A DNA stretch of 64,000 nt. Origin: JAIVJM01 sp963816985 (GTDB lineage: Bacteria; Acidobacteriota; Blastocatellia; Pyrinomonadales; Pyrinomonadaceae). Both the position numbers and the translations under genes were made by a program. Of the stretch, positions 1 through 9,256 are shown piece after piece. The notes under the pieces are model-generated. The model was not told the DNA's origin, did no database searches, and saw nothing but the letters and a program-made list of their open reading frames with translations. The stretch is taken from contig CAWFMF010000004.1 of assembly GCA_963816985.1 (NCBI GenBank), forward strand, positions 2,852,001 through 2,916,000, given 5' to 3'. Every line of letters begins with the position of its first letter. Position 1 is the stretch's first letter.

Positions 1-1024
1 TACACGCTCCACGCCTTAACCGCCGCCGGGGCGCAGAACCTTCGCTTCACCGTCCCCGGCGCGCTCGCCAGCAACACGACCATCATCCCGGCGCGCGGCC
101 ACTTCCTGATTACGGGCGCGTCCTACTCGCTCGCCACGACCGCCGCCTCGAACGGCGCTTTGAGCACGGGCATCGTTGACGGCTCGTCCATCGGCTTCTT
201 CGCCGGGGCGACGCCGACGGCGGGGACGCGCATTGACTCGACGGGCTTCGACACGCGCGACGCGCTCTTCTTCGAGGGCACAGCCGTCACGCCGAACGGC
301 GCGGGCACGGGCGGCATCACCGCCAGCGGCGAGTACAGCTTCGTCCGCGCCATGGCGGGGCCGAACGGCGAGTCGCTGGACACGAACAACAACAACGGCG
401 ATTTCGTCTTCGTCTCCACCACCGCCGCGACGTTCACCACCCGGCCCTCCGTCCTCGGCGCGCCGGGGCCGGAGAACCTCGGCTCGCCCGTCCTCAAGAC
501 GAACGCACAGTTGACGGGCAACCGGCTCGACACGGGCGTGAGCAGTACGGCCATCCCCAACCGCGTGCGGACGTTACGCGCGGCGTGCCCGCCCGTCAGC
601 TCGCCGACCATCGTCTGCGACAACACGAAGTCGAATCTCGGCACGATGGAGATCAGGCTCAAGTTCACCAACAACACGGGCGCGCCCGTCACGCGCCTGC
701 GCTTCCGCGTCACCAACATCACGACGATTAACAACCGCGCCGCCACCGAGGCCGACATCAGGCCGCTCAACAACACCGGCAGCTTCAGCGCGACCATCAG
801 CCCGGCGGGCGGCGGCGGGAGTCAGACGGTGCAGAACCTGACGCTCGAAACGCCGTCCGACACCGTGACCCTCGGCGGCGGGATGAACTCGACGCTCGGC
901 GCGGGGACGATTGCGGTGGGCACGCCCCTCGCCAATCGGGGCGACCATCAACGTCAACTTCATGCTCGGCGTTCAACTCAGCGGCGGCTTCCGCTTCTTC
1001 GTGATGGTCGAAGCGCTGCCTTAG
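1..1024 (+). CDS. Secreted lamin-tail-domain (LTD) protein, C-terminal part, frameshifted
   Basis: The frame is open from base 1, so the gene begins outside the window. The visible part is rich in Thr, Asn and Gly and contains the pattern AGPNGESLDTNNNNGDF followed by LGAPGPENLGSPV. The same pattern occurs in the lamin-tail portion of the giant protein at 46508-59074 (around 50.2-50.9 kb), so the two are related. Lamin-tail domains are beta-sandwich modules of secreted or surface proteins. The long frame runs past the expected end because of an apparent extra base near 938-940. Removing it gives a C-terminus reading GATINVNFMLGVQLSGG and a stop at 1022-1024, which aligns with the paralogue's GGSVNLQFLFGVQQDG. 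Without the correction the frame would end at 1101 in low-complexity Arg-rich sequence. The exact role is unknown; surface adhesion or scaffolding is an inference. Confidence 0.7.
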
Positions 1025-1050
1025 AGGCTGGTCGTAAAGACCAACTGCCC

Positions 1051-1274
1051 GTCCCCGCAGGGGACGAAGACAATAGCCGGGGGCAAGTGAAAGCGCGTTA
1101 GCGCTCGAACGTCGCCCCCGGTAATGACGGGATAAGAAATCCGACCCTGAAGGGGTCGCACCTCGACGTTGAGGCGCGACCCCTTCAGGGTCGGAATGTT
1201 TTTACGGCACGACCGGGGGCGGCGCAAACTCCGTTTGCTTGCCCCCGGCTATTATCTCAAGCCCTTTCAGGGCT
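1051..1274. repeat. Intergenic palindromic repeat, family A copy 1
   Basis: This nested inverted repeat has outer arms carrying AATAGCCGGGGGC and GCCCCCGGCTATTAT and an inner near-perfect hairpin of CCGACCCTGAAGGGG against CCCCTTCAGGGTCGG. Small terminal hairpins (GTCCCC/GGGGAC and GCCCTTTCAGGGC) mark its ends. Related copies lie at 11992-12219, 30872-31110 and 46371-46493. Short open frames across it are translations of the repeat, not genes. Confidence 0.85.
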
Positions 1275-1328
1275 CCGGCCAAATACTTCTCAAACAGCCT
1301 CTTCGAGGGAGCATGTGTTGGAACGCTC

Positions 1329-2735
1329 TCAGCGAAGTCTGAGGGGCTTGCCTTCGGCGTCGCGGAGTGTGAGGCCGAGTGTGCGCGCGATGGTGGGGCC
1401 GACATCCGTCATGCGAACCGTGCCGAAGTCGCCGCGCCGCTCTACCCCCGCGCCCGAAGCGATGAACGAGGCGCGGTAGTCGCGTGTCGTCGGGAGGTAG
1501 CCGTGCGCGCCGCGCTGCTTGTTGTCGGTCACGGGCTCGCCCGTGAGGTTGCTGCCGAAGCTGTAGCCTTCCGCCGCTTCGAGCATCAACGCCGCGCTCG
1601 GATGGACGCCGAGTCCGTCGAGATACTTCCTCGGTAACACGTCGAGCACCGTGCGGTAGCCGCCGCCCTGAGCCTCCCTGTAATTCCTAAAGATCAAGCT
1701 CACCCTTGAGGCGGTGACCGCGTCGTTCGGGTCGCGCAGCATGACGACGCACGAGCCGTTGGCGACGTAGGGCCACGCCTGCCAGTCGGTGACGACGGTG
1801 CGCGTCGTTCCTTTTTCGTCCGTCACCTCTTTCGTCTTGATGAGCCCCCACTGCTGGAGGAAAACGCCGGGGTGAATCAGTTTGCGGACGGGGCGGAAGC
1901 CGTGGTCGCTGACGATGAAGACCGCCGTCTCCGAGAGCGTGCCCGCGTCCTCGGCGGCCCGGAGGATGCGCCCGACGTAGCCGTCCACCTTCTCAAGGAT
2001 GGCGAACGCCTCCTTCGTCAAAGGGCCGTAGTCGTGTTGGAAGTGGTCGAGGTCGAAGAGGTGGACGAGCATCACCTGGGGCCGCTTCTCGCGGATGATG
2101 TGCTCGGCGAAGCGCGTCCGCATGTCGTCCTGCTCGTCGGCGTTGGCGAGCGCGTAGAGACGCGGCTCGCGCGCGGCGATTTCGGCGGGCAACTCTCTTG
2201 GACGAGCGTTCGCGTTGATGTCCGCGAGCGACTCTCCCTGCGTCCCGCCGGGCCGCCAGAACTCCGGCATGTTCCAGTCGCCCGCGCCGCCCGCCACGGG
2301 CCACGAGACGAGCCCGACGCTCAGGCGCGCTCGCGCCGCCGCGTCCCACAGCGTCTCGGCGCGGATGGAGCGCGCGAACCAGAGACCGTTGCGCGCCTGC
2401 GGGTCTGAGGGGTCAAAGACTTCGTTGCCGTAGATGCCGTGACGCACGGGCCGCGCGCCGGTCACAATCGTCGTGTGCGCCGGGTACGTGATTGAAGGGT
2501 AGACCGGCACAACCCCTCCGCGCGCCGTCACGCCCTCCTTCATCAAACGCCGCAGCGTCGGAATCTTGAGACCGAACTCGTCCGCCCTCCGCAGGTAACG
2601 CGCGTCGAGCCCGTCGAGCGAGATGAGGATGACGCGCCGCGCACGATTAATCTCGCGCCCCGCGCCGCCGACCGTCGAGACGAGACAGAAGACGGCGACG
2701 ACGACCGAGAAGAATTTCGCGCCTCTGAATTTCAT
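1329..2735 (-). CDS. Exported nucleotide pyrophosphatase/phosphodiesterase (alkaline phosphatase superfamily)
   Basis: The 468-residue protein begins with a signal peptide (about residues 1-26), so it probably acts in the periplasm or at the cell surface. It has the metal and nucleophile layout of the type I phosphodiesterase/nucleotide pyrophosphatase family: VILISLDGLD (first metal Asp, about D41), PSITYPAHTTIVTG with the presumed Thr nucleophile (about T83), LFDLDHFQHDYGP, IVSDHGF and a C-terminal AHGYLP His. This family hydrolyses phosphodiester or pyrophosphate bonds of nucleotides; the substrate here is not known. The frame extends upstream to 2828, but that extension is the translation of the inverted repeat at 2772-2843. 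The ATG at 2735, directly before the signal peptide, is therefore chosen. The gene lies downstream of leuS on the same strand, with a terminator and a hairpin repeat between them. Confidence 0.87.
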   Translation of the reverse strand: MKFRGAKFFSVVVAVFCLVSTVGGAGREINRARRVILISLDGLDARYLRRADEFGLKIPTLRRLMKEGVTARGGVVPVYPSITYPAHTTIVTGARPVRHGIYGNEVFDPSDPQARNGLWFARSIRAETLWDAAARARLSVGLVSWPVAGGAGDWNMPEFWRPGGTQGESLADINANARPRELPAEIAAREPRLYALANADEQDDMRTRFAEHIIREKRPQVMLVHLFDLDHFQHDYGPLTKEAFAILEKVDGYVGRILRAAEDAGTLSETAVFIVSDHGFRPVRKLIHPGVFLQQWGLIKTKEVTDEKGTTRTVVTDWQAWPYVANGSCVVMLRDPNDAVTASRVSLIFRNYREAQGGGYRTVLDVLPRKYLDGLGVHPSAALMLEAAEGYSFGSNLTGEPVTDNKQRGAHGYLPTTRDYRASFIASGAGVERRGDFGTVRMTDVGPTIARTLGLTLRDAEGKPLRLR

Positions 2736-2771
2736 ACAAGTCTGTCTCACAGCTTCAACATGCCAAATGAT

Positions 2772-2843
2772 TGTAGGGGCAGGGCTCGTCCCTGCCCGCT
2801 CGGCTTCGAAAGGCACGGGCAGGGACAAGCCCTGCCCCTACAG
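2772..2843. repeat. Intergenic inverted repeat, family B copy 1
   Basis: TGTAGGGGCAGGGCTCGTCC and its near-perfect reverse complement flank a short loop of about 20 bases, giving a long stem. A second copy with the same arms but a different loop and added outer bases is at 35361-35448. It lies just upstream of the phosphodiesterase start. Confidence 0.85.
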
Positions 2844-2906
2844 TTATCACGGACGCCCCTCGTTCCATCAAGGCTTTTTAAGTAGAGAAGGTGCGCGCAA
2901 AAAGTT

Positions 2907-2951
2907 GCGGAGCGTTGAAGGAAACGCTTTCGCCTTTCTTCAACGCTCCGC
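2907..2951 (-). terminator. Probable Rho-independent terminator of leuS
   Basis: A 14-bp perfect stem (GCGGAGCGTTGAAG against CTTCAACGCTCCGC) is followed on the minus strand by AACTTTTT. It sits about 25 bases beyond the leuS stop, as expected for an intrinsic terminator. Confidence 0.75.
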
Positions 2952-2974
2952 GCGCTTCTTCCGTCATTGCTCCC

Positions 2975-5520
2975 TCACCGCACGACGATGTTGACCAGAC
3001 GCCCAGTGATGACGATGACCTTGACGACCTGCTTGCCTTCCATCCACGAGCGCACCTTCTCGTCGGCGAGCGCGGCCTCGCGCATCTGTTCTTCCGTCGC
3101 GTCGGCGCTCATCAGGATGCGGCCCCGCAGCTTGCCGTTGACCTGCACGGGGATTTCCAACTCCTCCTTGCGGGCCAGACGTTCGTCGGCCTGCGGCCAC
3201 GCCGCTCCGCTTTGCAGGATGCCGCCCTCGTGGCCGAGGCCCTCCCACATCTCTTCCGCCGCGTGCGGCGTGAAGGGCGCGAGCATCAGGACGAGAGCCT
3301 CCAGGCCTCGCGCACGGCGAAGAGCTTCGAGGCTTCCGCGCCTTCGGGCGTCCCGGCGAAGTCGCCTAAGGCGTTCGACAACTCCATCAACGCCGCGACG
3401 CTCGTGTTCAAGTGGACGCGCTCGAAGTCGTCCGTGACGCGCGCGACGGCGCGGTGCGTCTCGTGGCGCAACTGCCGCGCGGCTTCGGAGAACTCCGAGG
3501 CGTCGGGCGCGTCCGCGGGCGCGTCGCGCAGCGCCTCGCGCCAGCGGTAGACGAAGTTGAAGACGCGGCGCAGGAAGCGCACCGCGCCGTCAATGCCGCT
3601 CTCAGACCAGCGCAGCTCGTTTTCGGGCGGCGCGGCGAAGAGGACGAAGAGGCGCACGGCGTCCGCGCCGTAAGCCTCGATCATCTGGTCGGGGTCAACG
3701 CCGTTGCCCAGAGACTTCGACATCGCCTTCCACTCGCCCGTCGCCTCGACGACGTTCGTCACCATCCCCTGCGTCAGCAAATTCTTCACCGGCTCGTTGA
3801 ACTTCACCAAGCCGATGTCGCGCATCATCTTCGTCCAGAAGCGCGTGTAGAGCAGGTGCATGACGGCGTGCTCGATGCCGCCGATGTAGTGGTCAACCGG
3901 AACCCAGTAGGCGACCTTCGACGGGTCGAAGGGCAGCTCCGAGTTCTGCGGGTCGCAGTAGCGGAAGAAGTACCACGACGAATCAACGAAGGTGTCCATC
4001 GTGTCCGTCTCGCGGCGGGCCGCCGCGTTGCACTTCGGGCAAGTCGTGTTGACGAACTCCGCGACGCCCGCCAGCGGCGACTGGCCCGTGCCCGTCAGGT
4101 CGGCGCGTTCGGGCAGGACGACGGGCAAGTCTTCGTCGGGGACAGGCACGATGCCGCACGCGTCGCAGTAGACGATGGGGATGGGCGCGCCCCAGAAGCG
4201 TTGGCGCGAGATGCCCCAGTCGCGCAGGCGGTAGGTGACGGCGGGCTCGCCGAAGCCCTTCGATTGCGCGAAAGCCGCCATCTCTCTCTGCGCGTCGGCG
4301 GAGAGCTTGCCGCCCCACTCGCCGGAGTTGACGACGATGCCGTAGTCGCTGAAGGCGTGCGGCATCGCGACCGACTGGTCTTCAACTTCGGGGTCGTGCG
4401 GGACGGACTCCTGCGCGTGCGAGATGCGCTCGATGACGCGGCGGATGGGCAGAGAGTATTTCTGCGCGAACTCGAAGTCGCGCTCGTCGTGCGCCGGGAC
4501 GCTCATCACCGCGCCCGTGCCGTAGTCCATCAAAACGTAGTTCGCCACCCACACCGGAATCTGCTCGCCGCTGAAAGGGTTGAGGGCGAAGAGTCCCGTA
4601 TTGATGCCTTCCTTCTCCTCCTCCTCGCCCGGCGCGCGGGCCGCACCTGCTCGCGCGGCGCGGACGCGCTCGGCGAATCGCGCGACATCCTCCTTCAAAG
4701 GCGCGTGCGCCGTCAGAGGGTGTTCGGGCGAGAGGGCGACGGCGGTCGCGCCGTAGATGGTGTCAATGCGCGTGGTGAAGACGCGGACGCGCTCGTCCGT
4801 GTCCTTAATCTGGAAATCTATGTACGCGCCCGTGCTCTTGCCGATCCAGTTGCGCTGCATCGTCAGGACGCGTTCGGGCCAGCCCTTCTCGATCTCCTTC
4901 ATGTCTTCGAGCAACTGCTCGGCGTAACGCGTCGTGCGCGCGAACCACTGCTCTATCTCGCGCTTCTCGACGCCCGTGCCGCACCGCCAGCAGACGCCGC
5001 CCGACGACTGCTCGTTCGACAGAACGGTCTCTTCCTTCGGGCACCAGTTGACCGGCGACATCTTGCGGTAGATGAGCCCCTGCTCCAACATCCGCAGGAA
5101 GAACCACTGGTCCCACTTGTAATATTCGGGGCGGTGCGCGGCGACCTCGCGCCGCCAGTCGTAGCTGATGCCCATGCGCTTCATCTGCCCGCGCATGTGC
5201 TCGATGTTTCCTTCCGTCCATTCGAGCGGCATCACGCCGCGCTTGATGGCGGCCTGCTCGGCGGGCTGGCCGAAGCTGTCCCAGCCGATGGGGTGCAGGA
5301 CGTTGTAGCCCAGTAAGCGCTTGTACCACGCCAAAGCGTCGCCGATGGAGTAGTTGCGGACGTGCCCCATGTGCAGGAACCCGGAAGGGTAGGGGAGCAT
5401 CTCCAAACAGTAAAAATGCTTGTCGCGCGCCGGGTCGGGCTCGGCCTCGAAGGCGCGCGTGGCCTCCCAGTGGCCCTGCCACTTCTCTTCGATTTTTTCG
5501 GGAAAATATTTTTCGTCCAT
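2975..5520 (-). CDS. leuS: Leucyl-tRNA synthetase (single-base frameshift near 3302)
   Basis: This cytoplasmic enzyme charges tRNA-Leu with leucine. The start MDEKYFPEKIEEKWQ is typical of LeuRS. The class I signatures are both visible: HMGH in PYPSGFLHMGHVRN and MSKS in KAMSKSLGNGVDP. Between them lie the CP1 editing region and two Cys pairs (CDACGIVP and CPKCNAA). The reading frame breaks near 3302, where EAWRLSS-stop replaces the expected EALEALVLMLAPFTPH. The correct frame resumes and runs to 2975 with the anticodon-binding and C-terminal domain (VQVNGKLRGRI). Restoring one base gives a protein of about 848 residues, the normal length. LeuRS is essential and both halves are intact, so the break is most likely a sequencing indel rather than gene decay. 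Confidence 0.95.
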
Positions 5521-5824
5521 GATGCGCTAACTCGCTCTCCTGACCTTAAGACGGTCAACACTACCAGCCCGCGCGGAGCTTACTCAAGCCACGCCGCCGG
5601 TCGCCTCTCAAACTTTTTGAGTCGGATTGTTTGTGAAGGGAAGTGTCGCCGCACCGCGCGGGCCGTGGACGCGCGCCTTCAGGCGCGGTCGCCGCGGGGC
5701 GGCACCGTAAGGAGGAGGTTGAAGGGATGCTGCGAACGTATCGTCATGTCTAGTCTCGAACGCCCCCGCTCTCGGAAAGGTTTCGTCATGTTAGCTGAAA
5801 GCGGCGTGGCTGTCTAATCTTTCT
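5521..5824. other. Intergenic region upstream of leuS
   Basis: About 300 bases between the leuS start and the stop of the coiled-coil gene. It must carry the leuS promoter, but no convincing -35/-10 pair was picked out. A 151-codon plus-strand frame crosses the region and leuS antisense; it has no ribosome-binding site or recognisable content and is not called. Confidence 0.5.
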
Positions 5825-6595
5825 CTAGCGCGGTTGCTTGCGGATAAGGCCGTTGCCGTTGTTCTTCTCGCGCCCGCCCTCCTTTTCGGGAACGCTCGCG
5901 CCACGGAGGCTGTTAACCCTGACCGAGAGCGCTTTGACCGTCCGCGAGTTTTCGTTGACCTTCACCGACAGGCTTTCGAGCGAGCGGTTGAGGTGCGACT
6001 CAAGCCCGCCGATGCGCTCCTGAAGCCGCTTGACCTCGGAGGCGAGTTCGGGGTTCGTGTTCGGCGGCGGCATTTGCGCGACGCGCGTCTCTATCCGCTG
6101 GATGTTCTGCACCTGCGCCGTGAGCTGCTCGCGGATTTGCGGCAGAGAGGCCCGCACCTCCTGCACCTCCTGCACGCCCGCCTGCACCTGCGTGAGGTCG
6201 CGCCTGACCTGCTCGACGCTCTCGCCCAACTCCCTGACCTTCGCCGGGCTCGCGCCCTGAATCTTTTCTCCCACGCGCTGCTCGATGACCGTGTCTATCT
6301 TGCCGCCGAACTTCTCCTCGACCATCGGCTGCATCTGCTCGCCGACCTTGACCTCGACAATCGGCGTCAACTGACTGCGGAGCGCGTCCTCGGAGATGGG
6401 CGCGGCCTTGCGCGCCAGCACGAGCCCGGCGGCGGCGAGCCCCACGGGCACGAGCAGGAGCGCGAGGTAGAAGCCCAGGGCCGCGCGCCTGCGCTTCCGC
6501 TCGGCCTCGACGAATTGCGCGAGCTGGCGGGCGCGCTTCTCGGTCTCGCTGCTTTCGGGCTCGGCGGGCGCGGTTTCGTACTGGGCGTCGGACAT
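5825..6595 (-). CDS. Single-pass membrane protein with long coiled coil
   Basis: A 256-residue protein with a charged cytoplasmic N-terminus (1-39), one transmembrane segment (about 40-61, GFYLALLLVPVGLAAAGLVL) and a long outer region. The outer region has coiled-coil character between about 110 and 225, with heptad-like runs such as VEQVRRDLTQVQAGVQEVQE. No enzymatic motif was recognised and I cannot assign it to a named family. The start lies 22 bases after the stop of the DUF4062 gene on the same strand, so the two are probably co-transcribed. It may act as a membrane scaffold or partner of that protein; this is an inference from position only. The start is supported by GGAGAG just upstream of the ATG. 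Confidence 0.75.
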   Translation of the reverse strand: MSDAQYETAPAEPESSETEKRARQLAQFVEAERKRRRAALGFYLALLLVPVGLAAAGLVLARKAAPISEDALRSQLTPIVEVKVGEQMQPMVEEKFGGKIDTVIEQRVGEKIQGASPAKVRELGESVEQVRRDLTQVQAGVQEVQEVRASLPQIREQLTAQVQNIQRIETRVAQMPPPNTNPELASEVKRLQERIGGLESHLNRSLESLSVKVNENSRTVKALSVRVNSLRGASVPEKEGGREKNNGNGLIRKQPR

Positions 6596-6617
6596 TTCGG
6601 CTCTCCTTTGAAGTAAG

Positions 6618-7289
6618 TCAGTAGGCGAGGACGAGGATGATGGCGAGCAGCAGGACGCACTCGACGACGCCGAGGGTGACGAGCACGAACGCCGGGACGG
6701 CGAGGACGCCCAAGTAGCTGAGCGCGGCGACGGCGACGAGCACGGCGACCGAGCCGACGGCTAAAGGCGTGAGGACGCGGCGGAGGCGGCGCTTGCCGCT
6801 CTCCTCATCTTCGAGGTTGGCCTGTGCAAGCTCGCCCGTCCATTGGACGAGCGACTTCAGAACCTCTTCGCCGAGGTCGGCGGGCGTGCTGTACTCCTTG
6901 CACCAGACGCTGCGGAAGCCCCGGACGCGCTCGATGAATTGCAACTGCGGCGGCTCGACCTGCGTCGGCGGCATCCGCTTAATCATCATCGCCATCAGTC
7001 CGAGGTCTGCGCGGTTGCGCGCCGTGTCGAACTCCCACTCGACGATGGAGCCTCCCTCGCCGGGCGGGGGGTACGGCGTCCCGTAACTGCCGCCGAGGAG
7101 CCCGACGAAGACGTTGGAGCGCCCCACCATCTCGCGGCAACGCTCTTCGGGGCTCCCCTTGCGCGCGGGCTCGTCCTCGTAGAGGTACGGCACGTAGATG
7201 CCGTACTTCCCGATCAACTGTTTGAGTGCCTGCCGCTCGTCCCTGAGGTCTGAGGTCGAGCTGATGAAGACCAGAAGCTTCGAGATCAT
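6618..7289 (-). CDS. DUF4062 domain protein with two C-terminal membrane segments
   Basis: The N-terminal part (about 1-150) has the hallmarks of DUF4062: KLLVFISSTSDLRDERQAL, the RSNVFVGLLGGSYGTPYP segment and GGSIVEWEFDTARNRA. DUF4062 has been described as a TIR-like fold found at the N-termini of signalling and STAND-type proteins. Here it is followed by a short acidic linker and two hydrophobic segments (about 166-188 and 194-221) at the C-terminus, so it is tethered to the membrane. ATG 7289 is preferred over an in-frame codon 14 residues upstream because GGAAGGAAGCC precedes it. It is the first gene of a probable two-gene operon with the coiled-coil membrane protein. The biochemical role is unknown; a link to stress or defence signalling is speculative. 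Confidence 0.75.
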   Translation of the reverse strand: MISKLLVFISSTSDLRDERQALKQLIGKYGIYVPYLYEDEPARKGSPEERCREMVGRSNVFVGLLGGSYGTPYPPPGEGGSIVEWEFDTARNRADLGLMAMMIKRMPPTQVEPPQLQFIERVRGFRSVWCKEYSTPADLGEEVLKSLVQWTGELAQANLEDEESGKRRLRRVLTPLAVGSVAVLVAVAALSYLGVLAVPAFVLVTLGVVECVLLLAIILVLAY

Positions 7290-7384
7290 GGCTTCCTTCC
7301 CGCACGGCTTTGAACAAAAATTCCGTGCCACGCCATTCTAAGGCGCAAGCCGGTTTGAACATCAATGCGGTGGCCGATGCCCGC

Positions 7385-7699
7385 TCACACTATCCCGGTG
7401 CAGGAAACGGTGATACGACGCACTTCGATGAAGTAAGGTGTCTTCGGAAAGGGGCAGTACTCTTCGCCGGTACAGGTGTTGGCCTCACATGTGAAGAAGC
7501 TGGGGCCGGTGAAGGTCTCATCCGGGTAATAACTGGTGTAGATCAGTAGTCCGGCCCACGCCGTTGGCGGCGGGTCGGTGTAGTAAATCTCTTGGGCCTT
7601 CGTGGGGGGCGTGGAGATGGGTGCGAGGAAGGCCAGCGTTAGCGTCAAGGCGATAAGCAGCCTGCGTGAGTTGAGGAACGCGCGTGAGAAATTCGACAT
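7385..7699 (-). CDS. Small secreted protein with four cysteines, unknown function
   Basis: This 104-residue protein has a clear signal peptide (RRLLIALTLTLAFLAPIST, cleavage near residue 35) and a mature part of about 70 residues. The mature part is rich in Tyr, Pro and Thr and contains four Cys (FFTCEANTC, EEYC, VSC), which suggests two disulfides. The ATG is preceded by GGGAGG at good spacing, supporting a real gene. No family was recognised. It stands alone between the DUF4062 cassette and the GntR/nfo operon, with an unassigned gap of about 350 bases upstream. Confidence 0.7.
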   Translation of the reverse strand: MSNFSRAFLNSRRLLIALTLTLAFLAPISTPPTKAQEIYYTDPPPTAWAGLLIYTSYYPDETFTGPSFFTCEANTCTGEEYCPFPKTPYFIEVRRITVSCTGIV

Positions 7700-8045
7700 G
7701 GTTTACCTCCCGGTGAGTATAAGGTTGTCCGGTTTCGGTTTAAGGTCGGACGGGACGCCGGTGGTGTGAATCACCTTGCCGGCAGGAAGGGCGACGCCTC
7801 GTAACGTGGGGAAGATAGTTTCGGGCGCACGGGATGTCAATACTAATCGCGTCTGGAAGAGGGGATTCTATGAGGCGTTGATTTTGGTCTGGCGTTGGGC
7901 GCGTTCGCGTCAGGCGGGACGCGCGCGGCTTCGCCGTGTCTAGTGGTAGAAGCGGGGCGCGGATTATAGGCGGATTTTATAGGCAGTCTGTCACGGACAG
8001 GGAATTTACAGGCAAAGTCATTTCAAATAGCGATTCCTTCATCAC
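7700..8045. other. Intergenic gap, no gene seen
   Basis: Some 346 bases between the small secreted protein and the mini GntR gene. It holds the ribosome-binding site of the secreted protein and presumably its promoter. The half next to the GntR gene is locally AT-rich. No supported coding frame, tRNA or strong hairpin was found. Confidence 0.5.
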
Positions 8046-8306
8046 TCACTTAATCGTGTACGTGACCTTCTCCTTGCCGAGAAAATCCTTGCTCACGGCC
8101 TTCGACACGAGCCCGTAGTGTTCGAGCTCGAAGTAGGCGCGCTGGACTTCGCCGCGGTCAACCGAGAGCTTCTGCGCGAGCGCGGCGGGCGAGGGGAGCG
8201 AGTCGCCCGCCCGCAGCCGCTGGTCGCGGATGCGCTCTTCTATCTGCTGTCGGAGCTGGAGGTAGACGGGGCCTTCCGCTGATTCTTTCAGTTCGATGTC
8301 GAGCAT
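8046..8306 (-). CDS. Mini GntR-family winged-helix DNA-binding protein
   Basis: The 86-residue protein consists almost only of a GntR N-terminal winged helix-turn-helix (residues about 8-78). It shows the typical pattern VYLQLRQQIEERI then GDSLPSPAALAQKLSVDRG and AYFELEHYGLVS. The usual C-terminal effector-binding or aminotransferase-like domain is absent. Its start overlaps the 3' end of the endonuclease IV gene by 19 bases, so translation is likely coupled and the three genes M19 dipeptidase, nfo and this one form an operon. It may regulate transcription as a small repressor, but neither target nor ligand can be read from the sequence. Confidence 0.82.
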   Translation of the reverse strand: MLDIELKESAEGPVYLQLRQQIEERIRDQRLRAGDSLPSPAALAQKLSVDRGEVQRAYFELEHYGLVSKAVSKDFLGKEKVTYTIK

Positions 8307-9256
8307 ACATGTTCTTCTCCGTGTGGGGCGCGTCGTCCTGCTGTGGGTTCGTCGCCGCGCGCGACGTAAGAGCGGAGCGCGGCGAGGTTGCGCTCGTCGT
8401 CGCCCGTTTCGTCCTGCGGCGTTTCGAGCAGGAAGGCGGCGTGGGCGAGCGAGGGGTGGCGCGCGACGCGTGCGAGCGCGTCCGCGCCGATGTGGCCGAG
8501 GCCGATGTGCCAGTGGCGGTCAACGCGCGAGTTGTAGACGGCCTTCGAGTCGTTGAAGTGGACGGCGCGCACGTTCGAGAGGCCGACGTTTGCATCAAGC
8601 GATTCGAAGGTCGCCGCGAAGCCGTCCTCGTCCCGCAAATCGTATCCGGCGGTGAAGGCGTGGGCCGTGTCGAGGCAGACGCCCAAGTTCAGCTCCGGGC
8701 ACGCGGCGACGATTTTGCGCAGGTGCTCGAAGCGGTGGCCGATGCACTCGCCCTGCCCGGCGGTGTTCTCAAGCAGGATGCGAAATCCGCCGAGGTCTAA
8801 CCCCTCGCACGCCTTCTTCAAGCTCTCGGCGCACGTGCGGATGCCATCCTCCTCGCACGAGCCGCGCGCGCTGCCCGGATGAACGACCAGATAGTCCGCG
8901 CCGAGTTGGATTCCGCGCTCGACCTCTTCGCGGAAGGAGGCGACGGACTTCTCGCGGATGCCTTCGTCGGCGGCGGCGAGGTTGATGAGGTAGTTGGCGT
9001 GGATGAGGACGGGGCCGATTGAAGTCTCCGCGCGGACGCGCTTGAAGGTCTCGACCTCCTCGTCCGAGAGCGGTCGCGCCTGCCACCCGCGCGGGTTGCG
9101 CGAGAAGATTTGCACCGTGTCGCAGCCGCGCTCGCGCGCCTTCAAGAGAGCGTTCTGCAAGCCGCCCGCGATGGGCGCGTGGAAGCCGATGCGGGGTCTC
9201 GTCTCCGTCTGCTCCGTCGGCTTGGGGGCCGACGCCTCGACTCGCGCTCTTCTCAC
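8288..9256 (-). CDS. nfo: Endonuclease IV (AP endonuclease)
   Basis: This zinc-dependent enzyme cleaves DNA 5' of abasic sites in base-excision repair. The 322-residue protein shows the TIM-barrel family signatures in order: GPVLIHANYLINLA (His ligand), LVVHPGS, ILLENTAGQG (Glu ligand), CLDTAHAFTAGYDL (Asp and His ligands), VHFNDSK and the DRHWHIGLGHIG segment. A short N-terminal extension of about 20 residues precedes RIGFHAPIAGG. The ATG overlaps the stop of the upstream dipeptidase gene by four bases, indicating translational coupling, and its own end overlaps the mini GntR gene. All expected metal ligands appear present. Confidence 0.93.
   Translation of the reverse strand: MRRARVEASAPKPTEQTETRPRIGFHAPIAGGLQNALLKARERGCDTVQIFSRNPRGWQARPLSDEEVETFKRVRAETSIGPVLIHANYLINLAAADEGIREKSVASFREEVERGIQLGADYLVVHPGSARGSCEEDGIRTCAESLKKACEGLDLGGFRILLENTAGQGECIGHRFEHLRKIVAACPELNLGVCLDTAHAFTAGYDLRDEDGFAATFESLDANVGLSNVRAVHFNDSKAVYNSRVDRHWHIGLGHIGADALARVARHPSLAHAAFLLETPQDETGDDERNLAALRSYVARGDEPTAGRRAPHGEEHVCSTSN

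Noticed and set aside
3290..3310. Programmed frameshifting in leuS
   Set aside because: No slippery heptamer and stimulator structure was recognised. The same kind of one-base break occurs in seven other places, which favours sequencing error.
3412..5316. A 634-codon plus-strand open frame antisense to leuS
   Set aside because: It is a shadow of high-GC third-position bias in leuS; the translated sequence is Arg/Val/Asp-rich and has no family features.
7310..7549. A 79-codon plus-strand frame antisense to the small secreted protein
   Set aside because: The minus-strand gene has a signal peptide and a good ribosome-binding site; the antisense frame has neither.
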